Part shown: one piece after another, positions 38,608 to 47,589 of the stretch | Position numbering within the stretch: position 1 is the stretch's first letter | How the letters are laid out: each line of letters opens with the position of its first letter | Origin: Patescibacteria group bacterium | GTDB lineage: Bacteria; Patescibacteriota; Patescibacteriia; 2-12-FULL-60-25 | Reading direction: 5' to 3' | NCBI GenBank assembly: GCA_023229665.1 | Contig: JALNYW010000001.1 | Coordinates: 720,088-784,087 of the forward strand | DNA length: 64,000 nt | The notes under the pieces: model-generated | Database searches by the model: none | The model's input: only the letters and a program-made list of their open reading frames with translations | What the model was told of the DNA's origin: nothing | Made by a program: the position numbers and the translations under genes

Positions 38608-39207
38608 ATGTTGACCCAACGTCCAGACCAGCGTGTTGCCGTGTTTATTGATACCCAAAACATGTATCACTCGGCCAAACACATCTTCAATCGCAAAGTC
38701 AGCTTCGCGAATCTCGTCGAAGCCGCCGTCGGCCCGCGCATCCTCACGCGAGCCATCGCCTATGTCGCCAAATCCAAAGACAATGCCGAACAAGGATTCT
38801 TCGACGCGCTCCAGCAACAAGGCATCGAATTAAAAATCAAAGACGTCCAGGAGTTTTCGAGCGGCGCCAAAAAAGCCGACTGGGACGTCGGTATGGCCGT
38901 GGACGCCATTGCCCTCTCCCCCAAGGTGGACGTGATCGTGCTCGCTACCGGCGACGGGGACTTCGTCCCGCTCGTTGAATACCTCAAGGGCCATGGCGTG
39001 ATTTGCGAAGTCGTCGCCTTCAAAGAGTCCACCAATGCCAAACTCCGCGAAGTCGCCGACTCCTTCCTCGACATGTCCCTCGAATCCGACCAATTCCTCA
39101 TCCCCGACGGCCGCCCGGGCACCAAGCGCAAGGCCGTGGCCAGCAAGAGCAAAGGTTCGTCCGCTCCGGACAAGGACCTGCCCCGCAATATCCGTATTAC
39201 CTATTAA
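38608..39207 (+). CDS. NYN-domain (LabA/DUF88) protein
   Basis: 199 residues with a PIN-like NYN ribonuclease fold: FIDTQN (D15), KKADWDVGMAVDAI (D91, D93) and ATGDGDFVPLV (D116, D118), giving a full set of acidic metal ligands, so probably an active RNase. A basic Ser/Lys tail follows. The start is uncertain: the ATG at 38608 fits the family; an ATG at 38545 lies 2-3 nt past a TACACT box and would add 21 residues on a leaderless mRNA. It precedes pnp but is separated by a hairpin. Confidence 0.85.
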   Translation: MLTQRPDQRVAVFIDTQNMYHSAKHIFNRKVSFANLVEAAVGPRILTRAIAYVAKSKDNAEQGFFDALQQQGIELKIKDVQEFSSGAKKADWDVGMAVDAIALSPKVDVIVLATGDGDFVPLVEYLKGHGVICEVVAFKESTNAKLREVADSFLDMSLESDQFLIPDGRPGTKRKAVASKSKGSSAPDKDLPRNIRITY

Positions 39208-39224
39208 TAGGAGGAAATACCCCC

Positions 39225-39250
39225 AAGCGCTTGAGAAATCAGGCGCTTTT
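39225..39250 (+). terminator. Terminator of the NYN gene
   Basis: AAGCGC/GCGCTT with a 12-nt loop and following T4. An AGGAGG motif between the stop codon and the hairpin has no start codon after it. Confidence 0.65.
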
Positions 39251-39343
39251 TGGTACACCTGATGCCGTGATGGTGGGACAGCAGCATCCCTCAAGAGGGA
39301 TTAACCAGTTCCATCATCGTGCTTTCACTCATTTGAAGTACCT

Positions 39344-41506
39344 ATGATCAAACCATCTCAAGAGTTTTCGATAGATTGGGCCGGGCGCAAGCTCACCATC
39401 GGCGTCGGCCAATTGGCTCAACAGGCTAATGGTTCGTGCACCGTGCGCTTCGGCGACACCGTCGTCTTGGCCACCGCCACCCTCGGCGAAGCAAAAGAAG
39501 GCATGGACTATTTCCCGCTCCTCGTGGACTTCGAAGAGCGTATGTATGCCGCAGGCCGCATCAAGGGCTCGCGCTTCATTAAACGCGAAGGCCGCCCGAC
39601 CGACGAGGCCATCTTGTCCGGCCGCTTGATTGATCGCGCCATCCGTCCCCTGTTCCCGGACCACTTCCGCAACGAAGTCGCCGTGGTTTCGACCGTCTTT
39701 TCGCATGACCAGGAAAATGACGCCGATATCCCCGGCTTGATTGGCGCCGCCTGCGCGCTCGCCATCTCCGACATCCCGTGGAACGGCCCGATCGCCGCGA
39801 TCCGCGTCGGCCGCAAAGACGGCAAGCTCGTCGCCATGCCGACCTACCAGGAAACCGTCGAAGGCGGTTTGGATTTGGTGGTCGCCGGCACGTCGGAAAA
39901 AACGTTGATGGTCGAAGCCGGTTTGGACCGCGTTTCCGAAGCCGATGCGCTCGAAGCCATGGAATTCGCGTTGAAGCATCTCGGTCCGGTCATCGACCTC
40001 ATTAATAAGGTGACGAAAGCCGTCGGCAAAACCAAGATGGAACCCAAGGTGGATGCCGAAGAACAGGCCATCCGCGCCAAGGCATTGGAATTCTTCAAGA
40101 CCAAGCGCGGCGTTTTATTTGCCGAACCGCTTGCGACCAAGGCCGACCGTAAGGCCGCCATCGCCCGTCTCAAGAAAGAGATGGAAGATCACCTCGCCGA
40201 AGCGGGTATCGCAAAGGAGCAATTGAAAAAGGCGTTCTCTGTTTTGGATGAATACGTGGATTCCGAAACCACCAACATGATTTTGGATGAAAAGCGCCGC
40301 GCCGACGGCCGCGCGCTGAACCAGGTGCGTGAACTGGGAGCCATGGTCGCGGTCATGCCGCGTACCCACGGTTCGGGCCTCTTCCAGCGCGGTTCGACCC
40401 AGGTGCTTTCGAGCGTGACGCTCGGCTCCCCGGGCATGGAACAGACGCTCGATACCATGGAATTCCAGACGACCAAGCGCTTCTTCCACCACTACAATTT
40501 CCCAAGCTATTCCGTCGGTGAAACCAAGGGCAACCGCGGTCCGGGCCGCCGTGAAATCGGCCATGGCGCGCTCGCCGAACGCGCCCTCATGCCGGTCCTC
40601 CCGAATCGGGAAGAGTTCCCCTATACCGTGCGCGTCGTGTCGGAAGTGTTGGGCGCAAACGGCTCGTCTTCCATGGGCGCGACCTGTGGCTCGACTCTCG
40701 CGCTAATGGATGCCGGCGTGCCGATCCTCGAACCGGTAGCTGGTATTGCGATGGGCGTGGCTTCGGATGAAAAGACCGGCCGCTACCAGGTCATTACCGA
40801 CCTTCAGGATTTGGAAGATGGCGCCGGAGGCATGGACTTCAAGATCGCGGGCACGAAAACTGGCATCACCGCCATCCAGATGGACACCAAAACGAGCGGT
40901 CTGCCGTGGAACGTTGTGAAAGAAGCCATCCTGCAGGCCCGCGAGGCGCGCCTCACCGTTTTGAAGTCCATCACGGACTGCATTCCGGAGGTTCGTTCCG
41001 ACCTGTCCAAGTACGCGCCGCGCATCGTGTCCTTCCGCATCAATCCGGAAAAGATTCGCGACGTCATCGGCCCGGGCGGCAAGATGATCAACGAAATCAT
41101 CAATACCCACAAAGTCGAAATCGATATCGAAGACGATGGCTTGGTGATGGTGACTTCGGTCAACCAGGAATCCATGCAAAAGGCCGTCGAATGGATCAAA
41201 CAGCTCACACGCGAAGTTCAGGTCGGCGAAGTGTTCGAAGGTCCGGTCGTGCGCATCATGGCATTCGGCGCCTTCGTGCAAATCCTCCCCAAGGTGGATG
41301 GCCTCGTGCACATCTCAGAAATGGCTTTGAACCGCGTTGAAAAGGTGGAGGACGTAGTGAATATCGGCGACATGGTGAAAGTCGTGGTCACGGAAATCGA
41401 CGGCCAGGGCCGAATCAACCTGTCGATGAAGCGCCTCGACCCGGGCTATGTCCCGAGCGATCGAGACAATAAACCGCTGCGCACCTCCAAGGGTCCGCGC
41501 CGATAA
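39344..41506 (+). CDS. pnp: Polynucleotide phosphorylase
   Basis: 3'-5' phosphorolytic exoribonuclease and degradosome enzyme. 720 residues: two RNase PH domains (about 5-220 and 310-540) around a helical linker, a KH domain (IRDVIGPGGKMINEI, about 560-595) and an S1 domain (GEVFEGPVVRIMAFGAFVQ, about 625-695). The 90-nt leader after the NYN terminator can fold (ATCCCTC/GAGGGAT hairpin inside a GATGG/CCATC stem), which recalls pnp autoregulation in enterics. No Shine-Dalgarno is seen. The next gene follows by 10 bp. Confidence 0.97.
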   Translation: MIKPSQEFSIDWAGRKLTIGVGQLAQQANGSCTVRFGDTVVLATATLGEAKEGMDYFPLLVDFEERMYAAGRIKGSRFIKREGRPTDEAILSGRLIDRAIRPLFPDHFRNEVAVVSTVFSHDQENDADIPGLIGAACALAISDIPWNGPIAAIRVGRKDGKLVAMPTYQETVEGGLDLVVAGTSEKTLMVEAGLDRVSEADALEAMEFALKHLGPVIDLINKVTKAVGKTKMEPKVDAEEQAIRAKALEFFKTKRGVLFAEPLATKADRKAAIARLKKEMEDHLAEAGIAKEQLKKAFSVLDEYVDSETTNMILDEKRRADGRALNQVRELGAMVAVMPRTHGSGLFQRGSTQVLSSVTLGSPGMEQTLDTMEFQTTKRFFHHYNFPSYSVGETKGNRGPGRREIGHGALAERALMPVLPNREEFPYTVRVVSEVLGANGSSSMGATCGSTLALMDAGVPILEPVAGIAMGVASDEKTGRYQVITDLQDLEDGAGGMDFKIAGTKTGITAIQMDTKTSGLPWNVVKEAILQAREARLTVLKSITDCIPEVRSDLSKYAPRIVSFRINPEKIRDVIGPGGKMINEIINTHKVEIDIEDDGLVMVTSVNQESMQKAVEWIKQLTREVQVGEVFEGPVVRIMAFGAFVQILPKVDGLVHISEMALNRVEKVEDVVNIGDMVKVVVTEIDGQGRINLSMKRLDPGYVPSDRDNKPLRTSKGPRR

Positions 41507-41516
41507 TCCCGCCAAC

Positions 41517-42698
41517 ATGGGTTCGGGCATCATCTTAAATTCAAGCAGCAATATCATCTTGGCCGAAGGGCATCGGCCGCGGTTTTGGAACTCCTGGAAA
41601 ATCATCGTCGTCGGCATCTTGCTCGGCCTCCTGGTCTTGTTTGGTCTGTTCGTCCTGATGCTGAACCGCGGGCTTCCCCTTCCGGAAGGCACGCTGTTCT
41701 ATGCCATCGCCACTCCGGCCGAAGTCCAAGCCCTTTCCCCCGAAATCAAACAAGCGCTGCCTCCGGACTGGCAAATCTACGCGAATGAACGCTCCTCATG
41801 GCCATTCGTCTTCGGACTGTACCGCGAAGGCGAATCCATATTCGGATTTGTCATCTCCCCGCTTTGGCATGTCCCAAAAACCGAAAAGATCCACCAGGCC
41901 AGGCGCGGCTTCGCCATGCTCGCGGCCGACACAAAGCTCCCCGAACGCAAGACGCGCTCCTATTGGTCTTACGTGTTTGAACGATGGTGGTCCGGCTCGC
42001 CGGTCATTGGCGTTGATCCGGCCGAAGCGTTGGGAGCCGTGAACGGACATGAGCCAAGCTGGCTGACATTCTCATACAAGTCCGGCCTGGTTCGCAGTAA
42101 TTTCCCCCTGCCGGCCGCGCCAACCGAACCGTTGAGCGACGCTGATTTGTCCTTCCGGCTTCCGCCCGGAAAAGAGTCTGCCTTGCAGGGCTTTGAATCA
42201 TTGGCGTTTTTGCCTGCGCCTGACCGCTTGGTCCGTTTACCCGAGCTTTCCCAGGTAGATCTTCAATTCGGAGAGCCTGGCATTGCGTCTTGGACAAAGC
42301 TCACGTTCAAAGCGCCCTTGGATGAATCACAGGCCGGTGTTCTTCTTGGTTCTTATGGCTTCACGCTGCGTCGCCCCATCACGTTGCCGGATGGAACCGT
42401 CTCCTTTGAGCGTATCGAACCCGTCGCCACGAGCGGAACCTCGCTCCTCGGGCCGCGCCGCGATGAAAAAGGCCGTTCCGCGAATATTTCCAATCATATC
42501 TTTACCTTGCTAAGCGCCAGCACGACTCCGGAAATCGTTCCGGCAACCAATTGCGCCAACTCCGGAGCCTGGATGCGCCTCTCCTCCAAAACCGTGGCCG
42601 CCCTCGCGCGACGCTTTGGGCTCAACGTGAACTCAGAACTGGTTCATCCAATCCAAATCGTTTCTGACAAAGGGAAAATGGCAATTTGTTTTGAATAA
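41517..42698 (+). CDS. Single-span membrane protein of unknown function
   Basis: About 393 residues. A cytoplasmic N-terminus of about 27 residues, one span (IIVVGILLGLLVLFGLFVLML, about 29-50), then an outward region of 340 residues with alternating strands and no recognisable motif. Start placed at the ATG at 41517, 10 bp after the pnp stop; the longer frame overlaps pnp. Codon use is like that of ordinary neighbours. Co-transcribed with pnp. Confidence 0.78.
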   Translation: MGSGIILNSSSNIILAEGHRPRFWNSWKIIVVGILLGLLVLFGLFVLMLNRGLPLPEGTLFYAIATPAEVQALSPEIKQALPPDWQIYANERSSWPFVFGLYREGESIFGFVISPLWHVPKTEKIHQARRGFAMLAADTKLPERKTRSYWSYVFERWWSGSPVIGVDPAEALGAVNGHEPSWLTFSYKSGLVRSNFPLPAAPTEPLSDADLSFRLPPGKESALQGFESLAFLPAPDRLVRLPELSQVDLQFGEPGIASWTKLTFKAPLDESQAGVLLGSYGFTLRRPITLPDGTVSFERIEPVATSGTSLLGPRRDEKGRSANISNHIFTLLSASTTPEIVPATNCANSGAWMRLSSKTVAALARRFGLNVNSELVHPIQIVSDKGKMAICFE

Positions 42699-42717
42699 TT
42701 GTCAGGGCGTGAACAAA

Positions 42718-42840
42718 AAAAACGTCCAGATTTGTCGTAGTTCGAGGAATGACTGAGCATCGGAGCGACGCGTAGCAGCGCTACGCAGAGCGAGAAGCGG
42801 AAGTCATGACAATGAAATACGGCAAATGTGGGCGTTTTTA
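42718..42840. repeat. 123-bp imperfect hairpin element
   Basis: End arms of 22 bp match at 19 positions (AAAAACG ... TCGTA against TACGG ... CGTTTTT). Inside are a second pair (GAATGACT/AGTCATGAC) and a GCGTAGC/GCTACGC tip. It lies 20 bp past a stop codon and may act as terminator, but its length and nested arms look like a MITE-like unit. No coding capacity recognised. Confidence 0.55.
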
Positions 42841-42848
42841 GATATTTT

Positions 42849-43357
42849 AAAGCCCGCGTAGCGGCCTTATGCATGAAGCAATTGCCGAGCGGGCTTTAGG
42901 CCAAGGGTCGCGATCGTCATCGTGAGGGGCGAGCATGGCTCAAGCCACCAAACAAATCCGACACACGTGAATCCTGGTCTTTAGGACTGCTTCCTCTACC
43001 TGGTCCCGGCAGGGTCTCAGGAATCCGACAATGCGGATCAACGTTGAGTCTGCCCAAGGCGAACTTTATTTTTATTTTTGGTTTCCATGTGTCCCGAAGG
43101 ACGAATGGACCGAGTGGAGGAATGAACCGACTTCCATCACGAAAGGTCCCGAAGGACAATGCGACAATAATAGCCGCGGATGGGAGCCGATCTTATAGCA
43201 GGTGAAAGGAGCGAGGTGCCGAGCGAAAAACCGCTGGGCTAGTCAGACGCATTTCGCGTCTCCGAAGTGAAAAGGGTGGCTTGCGCCAGAAGGTGCGATG
43301 CGAACAAGGTGCGGAGAACCCCCTATGGGTGTAAAGGGTCGGTCCCGGACAGGACCT
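42849..43357 (-). ncRNA. Candidate large structured RNA, family not recognised
   Basis: Part of 861 bp without a gene. On the minus strand several hairpins carry stable tetraloops: GTCC-TTCG-GGAC twice (43091-43102 and 43146-43157), a C-TTCG-G near 43261, GACGC-GAAAT-GCGTC (43246-43260), and GGC-GCAA-GCC (43278-43287). Read on the plus strand the same loops are not stable types, so the minus strand is probably sense. A promoter-like TTGTGG-N17-TACTAT (43364-43392) lies just upstream, and AAAGCCCGC/GCGGGCTTT (42849-42898) may form the 3' end. I looked for RNase P, tmRNA and SRP RNA signatures and did not find them. Confidence 0.5.
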
Positions 43358-43520
43358 ACATCCATAGTATCACGCTTCCACAACCACCACAAAAGACCAT
43401 GTGTATAATACGAAATCTTTTTTAAGATTAGCAAAATATTTTTCTATCCACATGATGTGGATAACCGTGATAAACGATACGATTCGTGAATTTGAATTCC
43501 TGATCAGGTCTTCAACCCAG

Positions 43521-43549
43521 TTGTTAAAATGACTGATCCTTGCTAGACT
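43521..43549 (+). promoter_or_regulatory. Promoter of the dksA-like operon
   Basis: TTGTTA (43521-43526), 17-nt spacer, TAGACT (43544-43549). The ATG at 43561 is 11 nt past the -10 box, so the leader is only about 4-5 nt. The AT-rich stretch 43393-43520 holds a TATAAT at about 43405 but no other feature. Confidence 0.6.
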
Positions 43550-43560
43550 AATTGAAAGAT

Positions 43561-43935
43561 ATGCCGCTTTCCAAAGAACAGATCGCGTACTTCCAAGACC
43601 GTCTCTTGAAGGAAAAGGCTAGATTGACGGAAGAATTGGCCACCTTGGGTCACACGGACAAGGAGGGTAATTTTGAAGCCAATTATACGGAATCCGGCGG
43701 GAATTCTACGGATGATGATGCCGTGGAAATGACCGAATTCGTGGACAATGAAGCCATTGTTGAACGCCTCCAAGGCGACCTTCGCGACATAGGAAAGGCC
43801 TTAAAAGCCATCGAAAACGGGACCTACGGTATCTGTAAGTACACCGGAAAGGATATTGATATCCGCCGTCTTGAAGCCCGTCCGACTTCGCTCACCTCGA
43901 TCGAAGCCAAAAAGGCGCTGACCCAAGAGCTGTAA
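43561..43935 (+). CDS. DksA/TraR-family protein with lost zinc finger
   Basis: 124 residues. An N-terminal helical hairpin (1-85) and the C-terminal module GTYGICKYTGKDIDIRRLEARP that aligns with the DksA/TraR finger. Of the four zinc cysteines only C92 remains; the partner is Thr95 and both later cysteines are replaced by non-cysteines. Family members bind the RNA polymerase secondary channel; some finger-less members still do. I start at the ATG at 43561, not the upstream TTG. First gene of dksA-lspA-comM, 2 bp before lspA. Confidence 0.85.
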   Translation: MPLSKEQIAYFQDRLLKEKARLTEELATLGHTDKEGNFEANYTESGGNSTDDDAVEMTEFVDNEAIVERLQGDLRDIGKALKAIENGTYGICKYTGKDIDIRRLEARPTSLTSIEAKKALTQEL

Positions 43936-43937
43936 GC

Positions 43938-44420
43938 ATGTCGGGGAAGATTTTACGCGGATTTTCAGCCGCCCTGCTTGCCGGGGCGGCTGCTTTCTTG
44001 GCCGATGCCTGGACCAAGGCCGTCTTGTTCGATGCCATCACTGAAGAAGGAGCGGCCTTTTCCTATCTAAACGGATTCGTGAGGTCCACCCTCCATCATA
44101 ATTACGGAATCAGCTTCAATATCCCCCTACCGACCTGGGCCACCCTTTTGATTACCGGTCTGGCTCTTGGTTGGGCCATCGCCATGCTAATTGAACGATC
44201 AAGGCGCGGGTATTTGGCGGCCTGTATCGTGCTTGGCGTCTTTATCGGCGGGGTCATTGGCAATGTATTTGACCGCATCACCTTGGGCTTTGTCCGTGAT
44301 TGGCTGCTTTTGGGCGGACGCTCGGCGATTAATGTGGCTGATCTGCTCATCGCGGGAAGCTTGCTCATGTGGCTGATCCTCCCCGCAAAACAAAAAGGTT
44401 TGACAGACGAAGCGCTCTAA
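43938..44420 (+). CDS. lspA: Lipoprotein signal peptidase II
   Basis: Four-span aspartyl protease that removes signal peptides of lipoproteins. Catalytic D121 (GNVFDRITLGFVRDW) and D135 (INVADLLI); NYGISF before span two matches the substrate loop. 160 residues. At least two client lipoproteins lie in this window (25823 and 30575). Overlapping operon with the dksA-like gene upstream and comM downstream. Confidence 0.95.
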   Translation: MSGKILRGFSAALLAGAAAFLADAWTKAVLFDAITEEGAAFSYLNGFVRSTLHHNYGISFNIPLPTWATLLITGLALGWAIAMLIERSRRGYLAACIVLGVFIGGVIGNVFDRITLGFVRDWLLLGGRSAINVADLLIAGSLLMWLILPAKQKGLTDEAL

Positions 44421-44435
44421 GGAACGTGGTGGTAC

Positions 44436-45956
44436 ATGGCCTCCCATGTACTCACCGCCTCGGTTCTCGGACTTGAAGCGCATCCAGTGGATGTTGAAAC
44501 CGATATTTCATCCGGATTAGGCGCTTTTGTGATTGTCGGGCTGCCTGATGCGGCCGTCCAAGAAGCGCGCGACCGCGTCAAAAGCGCGATGCGTCACACC
44601 GAAGCGGTCTTTCCGCGCACCAGAGTCACGGTAAACCTTGCTCCGGCTGATTTAAAAAAATCCGGTACGCCGTTTGATTTGCCGGTCGCCGTCGGCGTCA
44701 TGCTCGCCGCGGGCTTCCTCCCCGATGGAAACACGGATCAAACCATGCTGGCCGGTGAATTGGGATTGGACGCATCGCTCCGGCCCATCCACGGAGCATT
44801 ATCTTTTGCTTTGCTCGCGAAACGTCTTGGTATCCAACGCTTGATATTGCCCGAGAAGAATGCCGACGAGGCCTGTTTGGTCGAAGGCATTGAAATTTTG
44901 CCCGCCCGCCATTTGTTGGAGGTTATCCGACATTTCCGCGGTGAAGAACCGCTCCAACCCAGGGCGCATCGGCCCATTCTCGCGGGAGAAATGCCACCCG
45001 CGCTCGCCGACTTCTCTTCCGTTCGCGGGCAAAATCAGGCGCGCCGGGCTCTCGAGATTGCCGCCGCCGGTGGACATAACGTGCTGATGCAAGGACCGCC
45101 CGGTTCGGGAAAAACCATGCTCGCCCGCGCTTTTCCTTCCATCCTGCCCATGCTCACGACCGAAGAAGCCCTGGAAGCGACGCGCATCCATTCCGTGGCC
45201 GGAATCCTCCCGCCCGACGGCGTGGTCCGCTGCCGGCCATTCCGCGCGCCGCATCACAGCGCGAGCGGCGTTTCGCTCGTCGGCGGAGGTGCTACTCCCA
45301 AACCCGGCGAAATCTCCCTTGCCCATCGCGGCGTTTTATTCCTTGATGAATTCCTCGAATTTCCCCGGTTCGTATTGGAAAGCCTCCGCCAACCTTTGGA
45401 GGATGGAACCGTCACCGTGAGCCGCGCCCAAGGGAGCAGCACCTTCCCGGCGCGCTTCACCTTGCTTGGCGCCATGAACCCCTGCCCATGCGGATTCTTG
45501 AATGAAAGCGACCAAGCCTGTTTATGTACGCCTATTCAAATCGCCAAGTATCGAAAACGCTTGAGCGGCCCGCTTCTCGACCGAATCGATCTCTTTATCG
45601 AAGTCCCGAAAGTCCCGACCCAGGAATTAACCGACGCGACTCCAGGTGAAACCAGCCAAGTGATCCGCGAACGCGTCCAACGGGCCCGCGACCGGCAAAC
45701 CGAACGTTTCAAATCCCTGGGCACGGCATGCAATGCGGAACTCTCGAGCGAGAGCGTCCGAAAACTCCTCCGGATCGAGGACGGAGCCAAGGTTTTACTC
45801 CGGCACGCGGTCGATCGATACCATCTTTCGGCTCGCGCTTACTTCCGATTGCTCAAAGTCTCCCAGACCATCGCCGACCTCGCAGGTCGGGACCAAATTT
45901 CGACCGAGGAAGTGGCCGAAGCGCTCCTCTACCGGCATGACCAAACGCCGACTTAG
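44436..45956 (+). CDS. comM: ComM/YifB-type AAA+ ATPase (Mg-chelatase-like)
   Basis: 506 residues. N-terminal Lon-like fold (about 1-165, VGLPDAAVQEARDRVKSA), AAA+ core with Walker A GPPGSGKT at 220-227 and Walker B FLDEF near 305, a zinc-like Cys group (CPCG ... CLC), and the C-terminal helical domain. ComM is a branch-migration helicase that aids natural transformation. The match with pilin genes and DNA uptake in Patescibacteria is suggestive only. Third gene of dksA-lspA-comM. Confidence 0.94.
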   Translation: MASHVLTASVLGLEAHPVDVETDISSGLGAFVIVGLPDAAVQEARDRVKSAMRHTEAVFPRTRVTVNLAPADLKKSGTPFDLPVAVGVMLAAGFLPDGNTDQTMLAGELGLDASLRPIHGALSFALLAKRLGIQRLILPEKNADEACLVEGIEILPARHLLEVIRHFRGEEPLQPRAHRPILAGEMPPALADFSSVRGQNQARRALEIAAAGGHNVLMQGPPGSGKTMLARAFPSILPMLTTEEALEATRIHSVAGILPPDGVVRCRPFRAPHHSASGVSLVGGGATPKPGEISLAHRGVLFLDEFLEFPRFVLESLRQPLEDGTVTVSRAQGSSTFPARFTLLGAMNPCPCGFLNESDQACLCTPIQIAKYRKRLSGPLLDRIDLFIEVPKVPTQELTDATPGETSQVIRERVQRARDRQTERFKSLGTACNAELSSESVRKLLRIEDGAKVLLRHAVDRYHLSARAYFRLLKVSQTIADLAGRDQISTEEVAEALLYRHDQTPT

Positions 45957-45983
45957 TCCCGTCGAATGATGGGGTTGACGGAA

Positions 45984-46012
45984 TTGACTACATCCCCCTT
46001 TTATGCTAACGT
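45984..46012 (+). promoter_or_regulatory. Promoter of the LysM/M23 gene
   Basis: TTGACT (45984-45989), 17-nt spacer, TAACGT (46007-46012), 47 bp upstream of the ATG at 46059. Confidence 0.6.
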
Positions 46013-46058
46013 TTCCCCACTCTGGGTATATTAGAACTTGGCCAAGGTTAGCAAAATA

Positions 46059-47480
46059 ATGTCTATTTTACGTAAATACGCGGGACGCATCGCCTTTGCC
46101 GGCATGCGTGCTCTCGGCGCCCTTAAACGGGCCTTAGTCCGGATCGCCATGCCCATGGTTCCGGCCGTTTCTGGATTTGGCCGTTTTTTGGCCCGCTGGA
46201 TCTTGCTTCCCACCTATCGGATCTTCCTAATGCTTCGTTTGCGCGTCGGCCGCATCATGCTTTCGGCCCGCGGACTCTTTTTCCTCATTTTCGCCAACCG
46301 CTACGTCTTCCATGGCGTGGTTGCGGCCCTGTGTCTCGCCACCATCGCGACCCAGCTCCAAACCCGCAGCGCCACGGCTTTGGATGCCGGCCAGCGCAGC
46401 CTGCTCTATTCCTTGGTAACCGACGGCCGCGAGTCCTTGGTGGAAGAAACCGTTCGTCCTGAACTCATGCAGAAGGACACCCACTACCTGGGTGCCGCGA
46501 CCATCGAACCGGTTCCGGATATCGACTTCGACTACGACTACGGTGAAGAGCTTCCGGCCGACCTTGCGGTTCCGGGAACGATCGCCCTGCTTCCTGGCGC
46601 GGAAGATCCGGGTCAACCCGGCCAACCCGCGACGCGCGCCCCGCGCACGACCATCGAAACGTACACGGTCCAACCGGGCGATACCATCAGCACCATCGCC
46701 CAACAGTTCGGCGTGAACATCGGCACGGTCTTGTGGGCCAATGGCCTCACGGAGCGCTCCCTGATCCGTCCGGGCAGCACGCTCAAAATCTTGCCGGTCT
46801 CGGGCGTTCTCCACGTCGTAAAGAAGAACGATACGCTCGGAAAAATCGCGAATACGTATGATGCGGACCAGGAGGACATCTTAATCTCCAACCGCTTGGC
46901 GGATGCAGGCTCGCTCCGTATCGGCGACGAGCTGATCATCCCGGGCGGCACGCCGCCCGCCGCGGCGCCCACGCCGACGCGCAGCCCCGTGGCCACCCGT
47001 CCTGACGTACCGATTGCCCGTATCGCCAACAAGGCGACGGACATCTACCAGGAATTGACCGGGAAAGCCGACTCGCGCGCCAAACCGGAAGACGTGGTCG
47101 AAGATGCCGAGAAGCCGAAAGCAAAATTGCTATGGCCCACGCGCCAACGCCTCATCAACCAATACTATGGTTGGAAGCACACGGGCGTGGACATCGAAGG
47201 CGACTACGTGGACCCGATTTACGCCTCGGAAGATGGTACGGTCGAAACGGCCGGCTGGAATAGCGGCGGCTACGGTCTCCAAATCGTGATCAACCACGGC
47301 GGCGGCATGAAAACCCGTTACGCCCACGCCTCGAAGCTGTACGTGAAGGCCGGCGACGCAGTGAAGCGCGGTGAAACGATCGCCATGGTCGGCACCACGG
47401 GACGCTCCACCGGTACGCACTTGCACTACGAGGTCTATATCAACAACAAACGCGTGAACCCATTGGCTTACGCCAAGTAA
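46059..47480 (+). CDS. LysM-containing M23 peptidase (envelope hydrolase)
   Basis: 473 residues. A basic N-terminus with an anchor span (about 83-102), then a linker with an Asp/Tyr patch, two LysM repeats (201-246 and 251-295) that bind peptidoglycan glycan, a Pro-rich linker, and an M23/LytM domain with H374, D378 (HTGVD), H423 and H454/H456 (HLH). All zinc and catalytic residues are present, so an active endopeptidase is likely. Start at the ATG at 46059 rather than the TTG 21 bp upstream. Single gene with its own terminator. Confidence 0.93.
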   Translation: MSILRKYAGRIAFAGMRALGALKRALVRIAMPMVPAVSGFGRFLARWILLPTYRIFLMLRLRVGRIMLSARGLFFLIFANRYVFHGVVAALCLATIATQLQTRSATALDAGQRSLLYSLVTDGRESLVEETVRPELMQKDTHYLGAATIEPVPDIDFDYDYGEELPADLAVPGTIALLPGAEDPGQPGQPATRAPRTTIETYTVQPGDTISTIAQQFGVNIGTVLWANGLTERSLIRPGSTLKILPVSGVLHVVKKNDTLGKIANTYDADQEDILISNRLADAGSLRIGDELIIPGGTPPAAAPTPTRSPVATRPDVPIARIANKATDIYQELTGKADSRAKPEDVVEDAEKPKAKLLWPTRQRLINQYYGWKHTGVDIEGDYVDPIYASEDGTVETAGWNSGGYGLQIVINHGGGMKTRYAHASKLYVKAGDAVKRGETIAMVGTTGRSTGTHLHYEVYINNKRVNPLAYAK

Positions 47481-47482
47481 AT

Positions 47483-47510
47483 CAAAACCCCGCCATTCGG
47501 CGGGGTTTTG
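47483..47510 (+). terminator. Terminator of the LysM/M23 gene
   Basis: Twelve-bp perfect stem CAAAACCCCGCC/GGCGGGGTTTTG with ATTC loop. Its core is the same as at 21-56 and 50365-50390. Confidence 0.9.
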
Positions 47511-47589
47511 CGTAATTGAAACACGCAGACTCTTCGAGTTCGAGATGGAGTATAAAAGAATAAAATATGATATGATTCTATGAGGTTCC

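Noticed and set aside
39208..39343. Small gene after the AGGAGG motif behind the NYN gene
   Set aside because: No start codon at a workable distance and a terminator hairpin follows at once.
42917..43159. Short open frame of 80 codons in the gap
   Set aside because: Covers the candidate RNA hairpins, lacks a ribosome site and has no homology-like features.
42849..43357. RNase P RNA, tmRNA or SRP RNA as identity of the non-coding block
   Set aside because: GAGGAA and GTCC occur near 42990 on the minus strand but not in the right spacing or position, and there is no matching ACAGAA element, no tRNA-like end, no tag frame and no SRP tetraloop context.
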